This document shows positions 31,951-42,330 of a DNA stretch of 64,000 bases, piece after piece. This DNA comes from Macrocystis pyrifera (Eukaryota; Sar; Phaeophyceae; Laminariales; Laminariaceae). A program made the translations under genes and the position numbers. The notes under the pieces were generated by a model. The model did not search any database. It saw only the letters and a list, made by a program, of their open reading frames with translations, and was not told the DNA's origin. The stretch is from the NCBI GenBank assembly GCA_031763025.1, contig JASSKH010000021.1, forward strand, positions 5,474,611 through 5,538,610, in the 5' to 3' direction. Position 1 is the first letter of the stretch. Every line of letters starts with the position of its first letter.

Positions 31951-33299
31951 GCGAAGAAAGCTGGCATGCTGCTCGTTTCGTGGTACCGTTTTCAAACGGG
32001 CCGACGTCCTGCTGCTCTAACATATATTTTTTGTTTTCTTAGCGTCTTGCAATTACCAGCGTTGCATACATGATCGCGGGCGGTGCTCCTGGACATGTAA
32101 ATACGTACACACATGCTGCGCAAATGTTGGTATATGTTCAAGTACTATCCAATATTATTCGTGTATGCTGCGCAAAATGTGAAGACATTCCCCGCACGAT
32201 GTCTTTTTGTGCGGGCGTTTTGAGCAAATGTCGTTATTATATCGGTATTCTGCGCAAATGTTACAAAGTATTCCGGCGCGATATTATTATGCGCAGGTAT
32301 GGCGCACTAACATCGCTAATTAAACCGTCACCAGTTGAATATTTTTTATGTTTGTTCTGTTATATTAGACTTTTCTCCCCCTGTTTCATGTCGACCTGCG
32401 ACATGGTACCGGTAACGTACGCGTAGTAATTTACGCGGGGGGTTCTAAAAGGCAGCGCACGCACCTCCCCGATGACTCCTATCTCTTTTTTATTTTTCTT
32501 ATGTATATACCCGCCGCAGTACGGAAAACATCGGTCTTTCGCCCAGTTTGAAAACCATTTTTGGGATAAGGCGCCTTTTGGAGTAGTAGCATTGATTGGT
32601 ATTTGGGCATGATACAACCACGTATGCGGGAGCCAAGACAGGCTCTCGCATCATTTGCGCTCTTTTCTTACGCATTCGAACTACCTGTGTCTCGGAACAA
32701 AACATATTCGCCTCACAAGCCTCACGATATACTTGAGTATATTGGCATATAGTGTGATATTATATACTATGTTGAGCGGACTTCTTCTTGTGTCGTCGGA
32801 TTTTCCCTCTTAATGATGAGAGAAGGTGGTCGCTGAGAGTGATTCGTTTAGCGGCTTGATTCAAGGCATCGAGTTCACTTGTGCTCTCTTTCTACTAACC
32901 CGCTAGACAGACAAAGGTACTTGTCCGAAGAACTTTCCTCGGGCGATTATCTAATACCAGGTATTCTCCTATCGGATATTATAACCATTGTAGTGCAAGG
33001 GATACTTGAGAGCCTCGGGAATATGTTTACGGTAGTAAGGGCGTTCATTCTTTTGTACCAAGGGAAACTTCAGAGCCCCAGGAATACTCGTAGGGTATTC
33101 AGGGCTTTGATACTACGGGCTATATCATAACCACTTACATAGCCCGATACTATGCAATATCACAGCAGTAGTCCCACGTGGTTCTCCACCCCGCCCCGGT
33201 ACAGCTACCACACGTACCTTTAATGCCGGGATAATCTGATGTTACACATAAGTGCACACCATGAAGATACCCCGCCGAGTACTTTAGCGGTAGTGCAGA
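31951..33299. other. Unassigned AT-rich spacer
   Basis: No gene recognised. It contains GCGCAAATGT-type words repeated four times between 32110 and 32270 at irregular spacing, and a TACCAGGTA nonamer at 32955. Confidence 0.35.
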
Positions 33300-33650
33300 C
33301 GTAATCGACCGATCTTTTACCCCTATGATATAGCTCAGTGCGTAAATAGTACCTTCATATTTGACGTCGTCGTGGACACGTGTTCGAATCTCAGTTTGAA
33401 CGGTCCCTTTCAAGAAACGCTTTCGTGCACGTCCCTAAAACCACATATCCCTGGTTCCCCAGGTATTTACACGGATTGTGTAGATCAGCGCAAGGCCGTA
33501 CACTGTACCGACGCCCCAAAGATTCCGCCGTTCAGAGGGGGGGGGAGGGGTGTTCTACGGGTTTCCCTGGGCTGGGTAATCGACGGGTCTTTTACCCATA
33601 TAGCTCAGTAGGTAATACCCTCACACAGATATGTGTGCCGTAAGGTGCCG
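33300..33650 (+). repeat. tRNA-like SINE repeat B, copy 2 (partial dimer)
   Basis: A box TAGCTCAGTGCG (33331) and B box GTGTTCGAATC (33380-33390) are tRNA-like and about 50 bp apart. At the far end TTTTACCCATATAGCTCAGTAGGTAATACC (33591-33620) repeats the start (TTTTACCCCTATGATATAGCTCAGT, 33315-33339). Copy 2 is therefore one full monomer plus the head of the next, a period of about 275 bp. Copy 1 shows the same trailing head. Confidence 0.75.
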
Positions 33651-33966
33651 TTTTTTATGGGTTTTTGTGGAGGGATTTCTCGGTGATTTGAATCGCCCCC
33701 CAAGCCCCCAAGCACATTCCGGGTATATCAACAATCTTCACGTTCCGATCGTATACTACTCGTACTGCATCCCTTCCTCCAGTACGCGCGTTACCTCTGA
33801 ATCCTAACCCGATTCCGGACTACTATTGACCCCTCCAACGCTCGGGAAGCCCTCTGCTTTTGACATGGCTACCTCACACGCCGAGACCGGAAAGATGACC
33901 ACATCGACGGGAGATATCGAACTGGTATGATTGCACCCGATGGTTCGGGAGTTTTGTGTCTGACCG
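33651..33966. other. Left flank of the LTR element
   Basis: No gene recognised. It ends in GACCG (33962-33966), the left copy of the target-site duplication. Confidence 0.4.
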
Positions 33967-34232
33967 TGTTGATTGTACTCAGAAACACGACATATGAGAT
34001 CCATGGTAGATTGGGGAGTTCCACGCTGGAAAGGGATTCCCGCAGTAGGGTATTGGGATATCGGGGTAATGTGTGCTCGCCAATGCCACTCATCAGGTGG
34101 AACCCTCTACTGCATGTGAGGCGAGTCAACTCTACTGCGAGGATGTAATATAAGAGGAGTTCCGTGTCATGTCTGGAGTCAGCCACGCGTTCCCGTGCCA
34201 GCTGCGCCTATACCTTTAGGGATCAATCAACA
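33967..34232 (+). repeat. 5' LTR
   Basis: 266 bp, TG..CA ends with a 9-bp terminal inverted repeat (TGTTGATTG / CAATCAACA). No separate promoter was identified with confidence; TAATATAAGAGG near 34147 is a TATA-like candidate. Confidence 0.92.
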
Positions 34233-34255
34233 CACTAGTGGGATACCGGTGATCT
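34233..34255 (+). other. Candidate primer-binding site
   Basis: TGGGATACCGGTG begins 6 nt after the 5' LTR. The leading TGG would pair with a tRNA 3' CCA end and the rest with an acceptor stem. The tRNA species was not identified. Confidence 0.5.
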
Positions 34256-36425
34256 TCTATTGGCAAGCGTAGCCCAGGCCAACCCAAAGAGGCGGGAACC
34301 TGCTTCCGGCATGTCTATTCTTTTTAGATGATGTGCTTCGTGAGGGAGCCAGCGTGTGTGTATTTTGAAGATGAGATCGAGGTCCTGGAGGAGAGGACGT
34401 GTGTGTGAGAAGAGTGAGGAGTTGCCTTACCAGGAGAGCAGCAGCGATCCCAGCGGGGCCAAGTTTGAGCCCGACCTGGTAGAATCGCTTGGCACTGGTG
34501 GCGAAGGCGCTGGAGAGTAGCAGTTGCAGGGACAGCAGCAGCTCCAGCAGCACCGTCAGCAACGTCAGCAGTCAGAGGATTGCTGCACTTTTGTTGCGAT
34601 GATGAAGCGCATGCAGTAAGCACCGTTACTGCCGCCGTCGTGTCGACCGCCGCGTAACCGTCGCTGCTGCAACACCCCGGGATAGCCAGGCGTCTGCCTG
34701 ATTCTGTGGGTTCGCTGCGCGCTGGCGACCTAAATGTAGAACGTTTATTATTAAATGAAAGAGGGAGTTTGGCCGGCAGGAGCCGGGAGGGAAGGTGGAG
34801 ACCGCGGGAGCGACGCTGAAAGCGTTCTGGCAGAATCCGCCTGGACTGCTGAAGCACCACGCCCGTAGGTGGTTGATGGGGGGGACGTTGCCCCCGAGGG
34901 AAGGAGTCGAGGGAGAGTGAAGATGGGCGCAGGGGGAGGAGTCTGCATCATCATCTGTTCGGGATGCGGTGCCCCAAGAGAGAGGAGGAAAGAGAAGGGA
35001 CCGAGGCGCCACACCGGCAAGGACTTACGTCCGCACCAGGCACGTTTGGCTTTGTTGATTGACTGCTATGGTGATTCTCGTTTCTAATTTGATTGTGTAT
35101 CGATTTGAGAGTAGGAGAGAATCTGCGAACATTGGAGGTTCAGATTTATTTGAGAATACTGGAAATGAAATGAGATGAACAGACGCATACGTATACGTAT
35201 ACGTATAGCTTCCCTCACTGAAGTTATTCTGTAGACGCACTGCTGTAGGAATATGACGTCTGTCTGTTTTATGGTTGACTGGTCGAGGGCTTTGGTTGAG
35301 CATCGACATGAGTACAGCAGGAAGAGGTGTATGTGATGAACCGTTGTGCCCAACTACAGCAACACGTCTGTTTGCGGCATTTCACATATTTACATCTTTG
35401 TATGCGGGTATCTCGTTTTTGAGTTGTTGGGTTGGTGTGTAGCACGACCCGCGCCACTTGTTACGTGCTAAAGGCAAGATATTTATTTGCGGACGGAGTA
35501 ATATACTATTCGAGTACAGCAGCAGCAGAAGTAGTATGGTAATGTGAGCTGAGACGAAAACGGTTTACTTGGCACTGCTGTATATGTTCATCAAGTATGT
35601 ACTGCAGCATGTATAGTGGTCGAGGAATACATGGGTTTGATGTGGGACCATATATTCTCGTTGAGAAGTAGCTGTTTATTTGCAGTAGCATTTGAGAACT
35701 CAACTATACCAAAGAGGAGTTTGCAAGCAGTGCATGTGCAGACCTAATCGCTCGAATGCACGTCCCATCCCTTCTGTATGCCGGGTCAATGCTGCGGAGG
35801 CGACGTTTGATTTCACCCAGGAGGAATAGCTGGATGACCCGAGCTGCGGTGACGCCATGAGACCGAACGGAGAGGCAGCCGCGGCGGAGGCAACAGCAGT
35901 AGTGTTCGGGGCATCGGGGTGATTCTTACTGAAATGTGGTTGCCTCAGAAACTGGATGAATATTTTCATTGCTTGTATTTTGGAGTTGTTTTTCTGGTCG
36001 ATTTGGAGTCCGCGCGAGTTTTTGGTGCTTTCGAGTAGTCCCCACGTCAAATAAAATTCAAGTGAAGGAATGTATGGTATCTCGCATTACCGTCGCGATC
36101 TGTGTATCTATGGCGGGAGTAGGGGACAAGGGGAGACCCTTGTCCGGAGGATCGGGGTTCCTTGCGATCTCTGGCATTTATTTTCTTGGCTTAATTTTTA
36201 TTTCGATGAGTAGGACTACTGTGATATTTTGTATGATTTGCATTAATTCTCATTAAATAGAGGGAGATTTTTTGGATAATGTTGAAGAGAGACTATGAAG
36301 CGCCTGGGGGCGTGTGCGATCCAACGGAAATGTTTTCTGATTTGGAAGGTTTGGGTAGTATTTCGGAAATTGAGAGTTTGATTTTTTTTGGTTCTTGAAA
36401 ATTTGTGCTTTTGTTCAAAGTCAGT

Positions 36426-36505
36426 ACTGACTGAGTGGTCTAGCAGGTAGTGCTATATAATTCCCTAGGGTGGGTCGGGAGTTGAAGTCTCGCCGAATTC
36501 GTAAG
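36426..36505 (+). repeat. tRNA-like segment inside the LTR element
   Basis: GAGTGGTCTAGCAGGTAGTG (A-box-like, 36431) and GGGAGTTGAAGTCTCGCC (T-arm/B-box-like, 36477) are spaced as in a tRNA. One T-stem mismatch and no acceptor partner make a live tRNA unlikely; it may be a nested SINE head. Confidence 0.5.
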
Positions 36506-36978
36506 TTGATCTTTTCGAGCGTGCGCGCTAGAGACAATACGAATGATTATGATAGTGTGCCCGTAGACACCAGTAGCGTTTATCAAGGGGAGGGCCCCGG
36601 AGATCACTGTACTAAGTCGACGAGATTCCACTGAATATCGTTTGACCAATTCCGCGGAAAATGCCGTTTTACCTGACTCAATCCGAGAAGAATGCCGTTT
36701 TACCTGGCATTGGATTTCGAGAGTTTTATGTGTTTGCAACAGAGAGGCTGGGGATTTTAGTATTTGAATACTGATTTAAGGGTTTGAGTGTTGATTCAAG
36801 AATTTGATTTTTGAGTTACAGGTTGGGTTTTTGACTTTCTGAGTTTGATTCGAGTTGATATTTCTATTGACATGCCCTGCGATGTCGTACATTTTCATGT
36901 ACAGAGCTGAGGGGAATATGGCTCATGCACAGGAGCAGGGGGGATATGAGTATGGTCGTGTATATTGAGTAGGGGGGA

Positions 36979-37244
36979 TGTTGATTGTACTCAGAAACAC
37001 GACATATGAGATCCATGGTAGATTGGGGAGTTCCACGCTGGAAAGGGATTCCGGCAGTAGGGTATTGGGATATCGGGGTAATGTGTGCTCACCAATGCCA
37101 CTCGTCAGGTGGAACCCTCTACTGCATGTGAGGCGTGTCAACTTTACAGCGAGGATGTAATATAAGAAGAGTTCCGTGTCATGTCTGGAGTCAGCCACGC
37201 GTTCCCGTGCCAGCTGCGCTCATACCTTTAGGGATCAATCAACA
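36979..37244 (+). repeat. 3' LTR
   Basis: Same length and ends as the 5' LTR; about nine substitutions, no indels. It is preceded without gap by the polypurine tract and followed by the target duplication GACCG. Confidence 0.92.
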
Positions 37245-37249
37245 GACCG

Positions 37250-38335
37250 CAACAGGCAAAAGCCACGACAGCTATCACAGAATATGCTGCCGCGACTACA
37301 GCCACGCCCGACAAATGGGCCCACCATCCTGCGCCCTTTTCTTGCGCGTTCGCTGTGCTCCTACCCCGGTGCACACGCCACTCCCGGCCTCCACAGCTCC
37401 CACCCATGCGGCTACGACTGCGCCTGTACCCGGCAGGGTTCAGACGCTTCCGGCCGCGACCGTCGCGTACGTTCCCCCAAGGCCAACACCTGCCGCGACA
37501 AACAACGCCGAACAAAAACACAGTAACCGTACGCACTACTACCGCCTGTCTTCCACGTCTACTGGCTACATCTCCGAGCAGTAGCGACAGCGACGTGGAC
37601 TCACCATACAGACGCCACCGCGACTGTGGTGGCCGTGACGACGGTCGCGCTCGCCCCAAACTAGCGACGCCCCTGGCGCATGCATCGGTCTCCCGGAATC
37701 GTCGCAATCGTGGCAGCGTCCAACCGGTTCACACATACGACGGTTCCTGGAGCCTGCACACCATACGCGTTGACGCTTGTCCGGGAGTACACAACCGACA
37801 CTGCTCCTGCTAAACTGCCCAAAACCGTCTGGACGTGAGCGACGCCGATTGCCTCTTGACCGAGCACCCTCGGTGACGTTCTCGGCGTGTATGCCGTGTT
37901 GACGAAATATTTGCACAGTAGCACCACCGCTACGTTCGCCTCGGCTCGCCCGCTTCACGCGCGCAGAAGCTTTACGTGCTCAAAGTGAACCCTGCCTCAG
38001 CTGTAACAGCTTAAACGGCGGCGTGAAGGTCAGCAGGCAAGTTTGTGTTGCGCAGCGGGAGACATGCCTGACGATGGACAGCTGCTATCGCGACCACAGG
38101 CGTAATACCCACGGCAGCGTGGGCGGTCGCGCAAGAGTTCGGTGCCACTACCTTTAACGCTGCATGCTTGTTACTGATACCACACTTTCATCAAAACGGT
38201 ATTTCTCCGTGACCAAGAATCAGATTTGCCTTTATCAGGATGGACTTGTTTCTTCTTCCCCTCCAATAACACCACCACCCCTTCTCACCCACTCCCAACC
38301 TACGCGCTTGCGCAAGTATTGATCCCCTTGTTTAA
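37250..38335. other. GC-rich biased region, no gene assigned
   Basis: Long frames on both strands consist mainly of Ala/Val/Thr or Pro/Thr/Ala because of recurrent GCNAC/GTNGC words. This could be low-complexity coding sequence or a degenerate minisatellite; no domain is visible. The last 150 bp are C-rich. Confidence 0.35.
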
Positions 38336-38365
38336 GTGGTAGTCTTGAGGTGTGGGTGGGAGAAG

Positions 38366-38895
38366 GTTCAAATGTCGAGTCTTAGAAGGACGCTCGCCTC
38401 GACGTCTCTTCTCGATGAGCACCACTGTGACTTGCCAACCATTGCAGAGTGTCCCGCAGGAGTAAATAATCTGTACGACGCCTCGACGGCTACGGGTATG
38501 ACCGGTTCCTGTACCGTACACGGCGTAGCCTCCAATTCATCCGGGCCATCGACCGAGCTGGCTTTCAACCAATCGGGGTGCTACGCTCGAGCTACGTTCG
38601 CGAATCCCGGGGAAGCTTCTGCTGGATCCCAGGATGGAATCGACACCCGGACCTCCGCTGACCGCCAGGTGCTGACAACACCACTATCCTTAATCCTAGG
38701 GATTAGCCCCGCCCAAAGGGAGAAGGAGTCGCGACCACTGTTCACCAGGAGATCCGTAGGTCCACCTGCTCCGCCATCCTTCCCGGTGCCGTGCAACGCG
38801 ATACGATCCCGAAGGACCCGGATACCAGGAATCGTTTCGCCTAAAGAGAGGGCCTCAGCTTCCCAGTCGAAGGCCGACCAAAGTAGGGACCGTCA
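38366..38895 (+). other. Open frame upstream of NADAR segment, unrecognised
   Basis: A plus-strand frame is open from 38336 to 39079, but its last third is the tandem repeat. The first part has mixed, Ser/Thr-rich composition without a known domain. It is in a different frame from the NADAR segment, so I do not join them. It might be an eroded exon or gag-like sequence. Confidence 0.25.
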
Positions 38896-39260
38896 GGGTG
38901 TCTCCGGCTCTTCCCGAGACCCTCCGGAAAACTCGGCAATTTCGACCGTTTCCGTGCGGACTCAGGGAGCGCAGCCGGGACTCTTGACCCGGGTTAAATC
39001 CCGAGGACGCCATTTAACAGTGGGGCCAAGGGTATCCCCGGCTACTCCCGAGACCTTCCGAAAACCTCGACGATGCTGATCATTTCACCCTCGGACGCAG
39101 GTATCATAGCCGGGCCTCTTGACCCAGTTTCTTCTCCGGAGGACGTAAGTATGTTCGGCTACGCCTGAGACCCTCGAAGAGATTCGGTAAATAGCGACCA
39201 TATCCTCCGCAGACACTGTGAGCGCAGCCGGACCTATTGAACCGGCTCCCCTCTCCAAGA
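38896..39260. repeat. ~125-bp tandem repeat, three degenerate units
   Basis: Units start at 38896, 39030 and 39150. Shared landmarks are GGCT-(C/A)-TTCCCGAGACC, CCGAAAA, GCAGCCGG..CT-TTGACCC and GGAGGACG. The spacings, 134 and 120 bp, show indels. The array ends about 80 bp before the NADAR-like coding segment. Confidence 0.7.
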
Positions 39261-39340
39261 CACCATGTGGCAGTCGACATGATAGCCGCCCATCACCACT
39301 GTCGGACAAGCCTGCACACACCAATGGCCTCAAGCCCAAC

Positions 39341-39790
39341 TCACTTTACCTGTTCTAGCAACGTGACTCCGCCCTTTCCCAGTGGTACATGTCGAGCGTC
39401 GAACACGAAGGCACCGATTACAACTGCGCAGAGCAGTTCGTCATGGCGCGAATCGCCGCACTGTATATAGACACAACACGCTACCATCAAATGATGCCCT
39501 CGTCCGACCCGGCTGAGCAGAATGCCCTTTCTGGTTTCGACGACTACGCATGGGTCCGGCACCGCCTCTCCATCATTCGTAAACCGACTTGAGCAGATTC
39601 GGCCAAAACCCGGATTTTCTTGGATCTCCCTCGGGGACGGACAACAAAGTCCTGGCCGAAGCCAACCCTTATGAGCCCACGTGGAGCATAGGTGTCAGGG
39701 TCGAGGACTCACGGACTTACCAACCTTCGCTCCGGAAGGGCTTTAACTTTCTAGGGATAGTGCTGATGACCGCCCGCCAAGATCTTGTCC
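39341..39790 (+). pseudogene. NADAR-domain protein (YbiA-like N-glycosidase family), broken
   Basis: Residues follow the NADAR pattern in order: L-S-Q-W-Y, then Y-N-C-A-E-Q-F-V-M-A-R with the conserved Glu, an F-D-D-Y-A-W block, F-G-Q-N-P, D-N-K-V-L-A-E-A-N-P-Y-E-P-T-W-S-I-G and N-F-L-G-I-V-L-M-T-A-R. Together they span about 150 residues, the full domain. It is broken by an in-frame TAG at 39356-39358 and a one-base frame change near 39588, and the usual W-G-I-G is W-S-I-G. Family members hydrolyse N-glycosidic bonds of riboflavin intermediates, and some remove ADP-ribose from guanine. A Ty3/gypsy RNase H segment starts about 45 bp downstream. Confidence 0.75.
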
Positions 39791-39832
39791 CTCCCCTACC
39801 CTCCATCCCTTTCCTTCCATGCCCCACGAGCT

Positions 39833-39960
39833 GACGAATACAACGCCCGCGTCCAGCGCTAGTTGGGGTTCTTTTTCGTCTACAAATACAAGCCCGAGTA
39901 CCGGAAAGGTACGGCCAACGGCAACGTCAACTTCCTTTCCCGCATTCTTCAGCTAGCCAT
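39833..39960 (+). pseudogene. Gypsy RNase H C-terminal segment
   Basis: Reads V-Q-R-stop-L-G-F-F-F-V-Y-K-Y-K-P-E-Y-R-K-G-T-A-N-G-N-V-N-F-L-S-R. The usual form is a Trp at the stop (TGG to TAG at about 39860) and N-A-D-x-L-S-R, so the catalytic-region Asp is replaced (N-V-N). Only the last 40 residues of the domain are present; the N-terminal part is missing where the NADAR segment lies. Confidence 0.65.
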
Positions 39961-40082
39961 CGACGCCGACCGCACTGGACCCTGCCGCCTGACAAGCCCA
40001 GACTCCGTGGGCATGTAGCTCAACCATCCCTGAGGCTTCACGCCTTGCGAACTCTCCATGCCGGGCATCGGCTTGCATAAGC

Positions 40083-41261
40083 TTGTACCAACTCCCTCCG
40101 TTCCCGTCCCGGTCATCCGACCGATCCCTTTCACCGACGACGACTACAACGACTTCCGCTGCCTTGGGCACTCCATGGGTTCCTTCGGACCCTTCTCGAC
40201 CCCTAAACGGTTCATCGGGTCTATTTCGACCAGCGACAACTCCGCCGGATCGCTCTATCAAATCTGTGACATGCGCCGTGGACGCTGACGCTCCACCTGG
40301 CTTGGCGTTCAGGCCGCCCGTCGTCTCCCTACCGCCCACCATTGGCGCTACAACTTCAACTCCTACCGATCTGATCGCTTTGCGGACCCGCCATCGCGCC
40401 GCCGCCGCCGCTGGCATCCTCCCCGCCACCGCCGTCTATGGGTTCGGTTGGCGAGCAACGGTGGCCGTGCCTTCAAGGTCAGCGCCAACCCGCCACCGAG
40501 CACCCGCGCCCCACGACAAGGAACCACCGAGTCCTTCCGAACCATCAACCTCCATGGCCATGCCGCCCGGGCAACCTGCACAGCCCGCGCCGCGAGCGTC
40601 CACGGGCTCAAGATCACCTTCGGCACCGTCTTCTTCCACATCTAGACCCCAAACCCCCGAGTCTGCCGTCGTACTCGAAGACGATCTTCCAAGACCGGCT
40701 TCAGCACGTCCTCTTGCACGACCTCCGGTGTTGCCCGCGCTTCTCCAGCCGGATTTCGTCGACGACGACCCCCATCACCTTTCCTGTGTGGAGCACTTCA
40801 CGCACACGAATTGGGCGCGCGACCAATGCGTCGAGCCCCTCTGGTCTGCTACCATACACTATATTTCCTTGCACTCCCCTCCCTCTCTGCCGCCTGACCT
40901 CCTATATTCATTCCAGCCGTCTCGGCGCCCGCGACGTCTAGATGTGCTTGGCCTTGCAGTTAAATGCCAACCCTACCGTACCGACGACGACACCGTTCTC
41001 CTGGTTCAACAACCACTTGAGTACCACAACACCGGGACCAGCTGCACGCCTTCTACCATACTATCCCCACACATCTACGTTCCGATGTTGATGCACCCTT
41101 GGGTGCTCCACGCCTGCCACGCCACCGCTTCCTGCCTATTGAGAGTTCCCCGCACGGTTAGCATGCTCGCGGGCTTTTTAGGGTGGACCGACATGAATAT
41201 CTCCGCCCGCTGGTGGGTCCGGCGCTGTTTCAAGTGCGAGGCGCGCAACACCTCGGGCTAA
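40083..41261 (+). pseudogene. Gypsy spacer and integrase zinc-binding domain
   Basis: A 392-codon frame. The first 280 residues are Pro/Ser/Thr/Arg-rich spacer, partly overlapping another frame that contains a T-D-D-D-Y-N-D-F-R motif. The last 60 residues form the H-H-C-C zinc finger: M-H-P-W-V-L-H-A-C-H ... R-R-C-F-K-C-E-A-R-N. A stop directly follows at 41259-41261 and separates it from the core domain. Confidence 0.65.
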
Positions 41262-41299
41262 ACCATCTTCCCGCCCATCCTTTCCCTGCCCAACGGCCC

Positions 41300-41716
41300 C
41301 GATATCACCATCAGCGTCGACTACGTCCACGCGCTGCCCCTTAATCCACTGGCAACGCCTAAAGTCTCCACTTCACCCACCGCTTCAGCCGCCGCGCCGA
41401 CATGAACGTGGTGGCAGCAGCCCAATTCACTACTGCCGGCACCGCCGACATCTTCATCGATCAGTATATCACTCTGTGGGGGTGCTTCGTCACCCTCCTC
41501 TCCGACGACGGGCCGAAGTTGGCCTCGAAGCTCTCCAACATTATCTACGAAAGCCTTAGCATCAAAGAGATCAGCACCAGTTCGTACCACCCCTGCACCA
41601 ATGGGGGTGTCAAGTGCGTCAACCACACCATGGCCCAAGTACTCTCCATGGGCCGCAACGAGCACCGCAACGAGCACCAAGACAACTGGGGCGAGCTGCT
41701 TCCACACGTAGAATAA
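41300..41716 (+). pseudogene. Gypsy integrase catalytic core, catalytic Glu replaced
   Basis: I-S-V-D-Y-V-H (41310) matches the first Asp motif. From 41402 the frame carries A-D-I-F-I-D-Q-Y, L-L-S-D-D-G-P-K-L (second Asp), then S-S-Y-H-P-C-T-N-G-G-V-K-C-V-N-H-T-M. In active elements the last motif is G-G-V-E-R, so the third catalytic residue of the D-D-E triad is Lys here. Inactive integrase. Confidence 0.8.
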
Positions 41717-42330
41717 TCCTACAACAACCCCGGCACCGCCTTGACCGGGCTGGCCCCTGACGAAGTTCACATAGGTCACCCTCCGCGTCTGCCCCTTTTA
41801 TGTCGTCGACTCCCCCAACATTGGCGGCCACCAGAGCCTAGACCGGGACCACCTGCCCTACTTTCACCTTGCCACCGAGCGCCAACGACGCGCCTACCAC
41901 CTCGTTGGCGAACACCACGCGGTCACCCCTCACGTCTGGTTCGCCGCAAGAACCCCACTATGGACGCCATTCGCCCTTCATCCCCTTACACCGTGGGGAG
42001 CTGGGCATGGGTCTTCAACTCCACATCCACTATCCACCAAAGAGCCAAAGAAGACACCGTGTTCAAGACCGAGCTTTTCCTCGGCTGGATTGGACCGTTC
42101 AAGACTATCGCCGTCGGCTCAGCGCCGGCCTCCAACGTCCTCGACAACCGGCCACTATACGATAAACTCCTCTTCCTCGACATACCCTCCGACCTACCGT
42201 GACGGTATTCCATTCGCCGCGTCTCCTGCCGAAACCCTGATGACACCAAAGACGCCCAAGTACCAACCATCAGACCTCACACAGTACGTGCTCAACTCCT
42301 TCACCACCAACTCCCCTCCTTGCGACAGGC
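41717..42330 (+). pseudogene. Gypsy integrase C-terminal domain
   Basis: T-G-L-A-P-D-E-V-H-I-G-H follows the core. A scrambled segment comes next, then G-S-W-A-W-V-F-N, L-F-L-G-W-I-G-P-F-K-T-I-A-V-G (the usual K-x-x-W-x-G-P-F block) and L-L-F-L-D-I-P-S-D-L-P. After a frame change L-T-Q-Y-V-L-N-S-F ends near 42325, where the LINE 3' end begins. Confidence 0.7.

Larger units (their letters stand above)
33967..37244 (+). mobile_element. Complete non-autonomous LTR retrotransposon
   Basis: Two 266-bp LTRs (33967-34232 and 36979-37244) both begin TGTTGATTG and end CAATCAACA and are flanked by the 5-bp duplication GACCG (33962-33966 and 37245-37249). A TGGGATACCGG word at 34239 is in primer-binding position. 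The polypurine tract AGGGGGGA abuts the right LTR (36971-36978). The LTRs differ at about 9 of 266 positions, so insertion is not recent. The 2.75-kb interior has no gag, protease, RT or integrase on either strand, only CAG/CTG-rich and low-complexity sequence. It must have been mobilised by another element's proteins. Confidence 0.9.
39833..42330 (+). mobile_element. Ty3/gypsy pol fragment (RNase H end to integrase C-terminus), decayed
   Basis: Order on the plus strand: end of RNase H (39833-39960), a long Pro/Ser/Thr-rich spacer (39960-41080), integrase zinc-binding segment (41090-41261), catalytic core (41300-41720) and C-terminal domain (41720-42330). RT, protease, gag and both LTRs are absent. 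The left end abuts the NADAR pseudogene and the right end abuts the inverted LINE copy 4. Several stops and frame changes are present. Confidence 0.85.

Noticed and set aside
31398-32042. 214-codon ORF as a gene
   Set aside because: It runs through SINE-like repeat B copy 1; the matching repeat at 33300 does not keep the frame.
34324-34860. Minus-strand 178-codon ORF inside the LTR element as gag
   Set aside because: Antisense to the primer site and polypurine tract; Ala/Ser/Gln runs derive from CAG/CTG repeats.
37228-37958. Long minus-strand frames at 37228-37958 as a gene
   Set aside because: Ala/Val-rich reading of a GC-rich biased sequence open on both strands; no domain.
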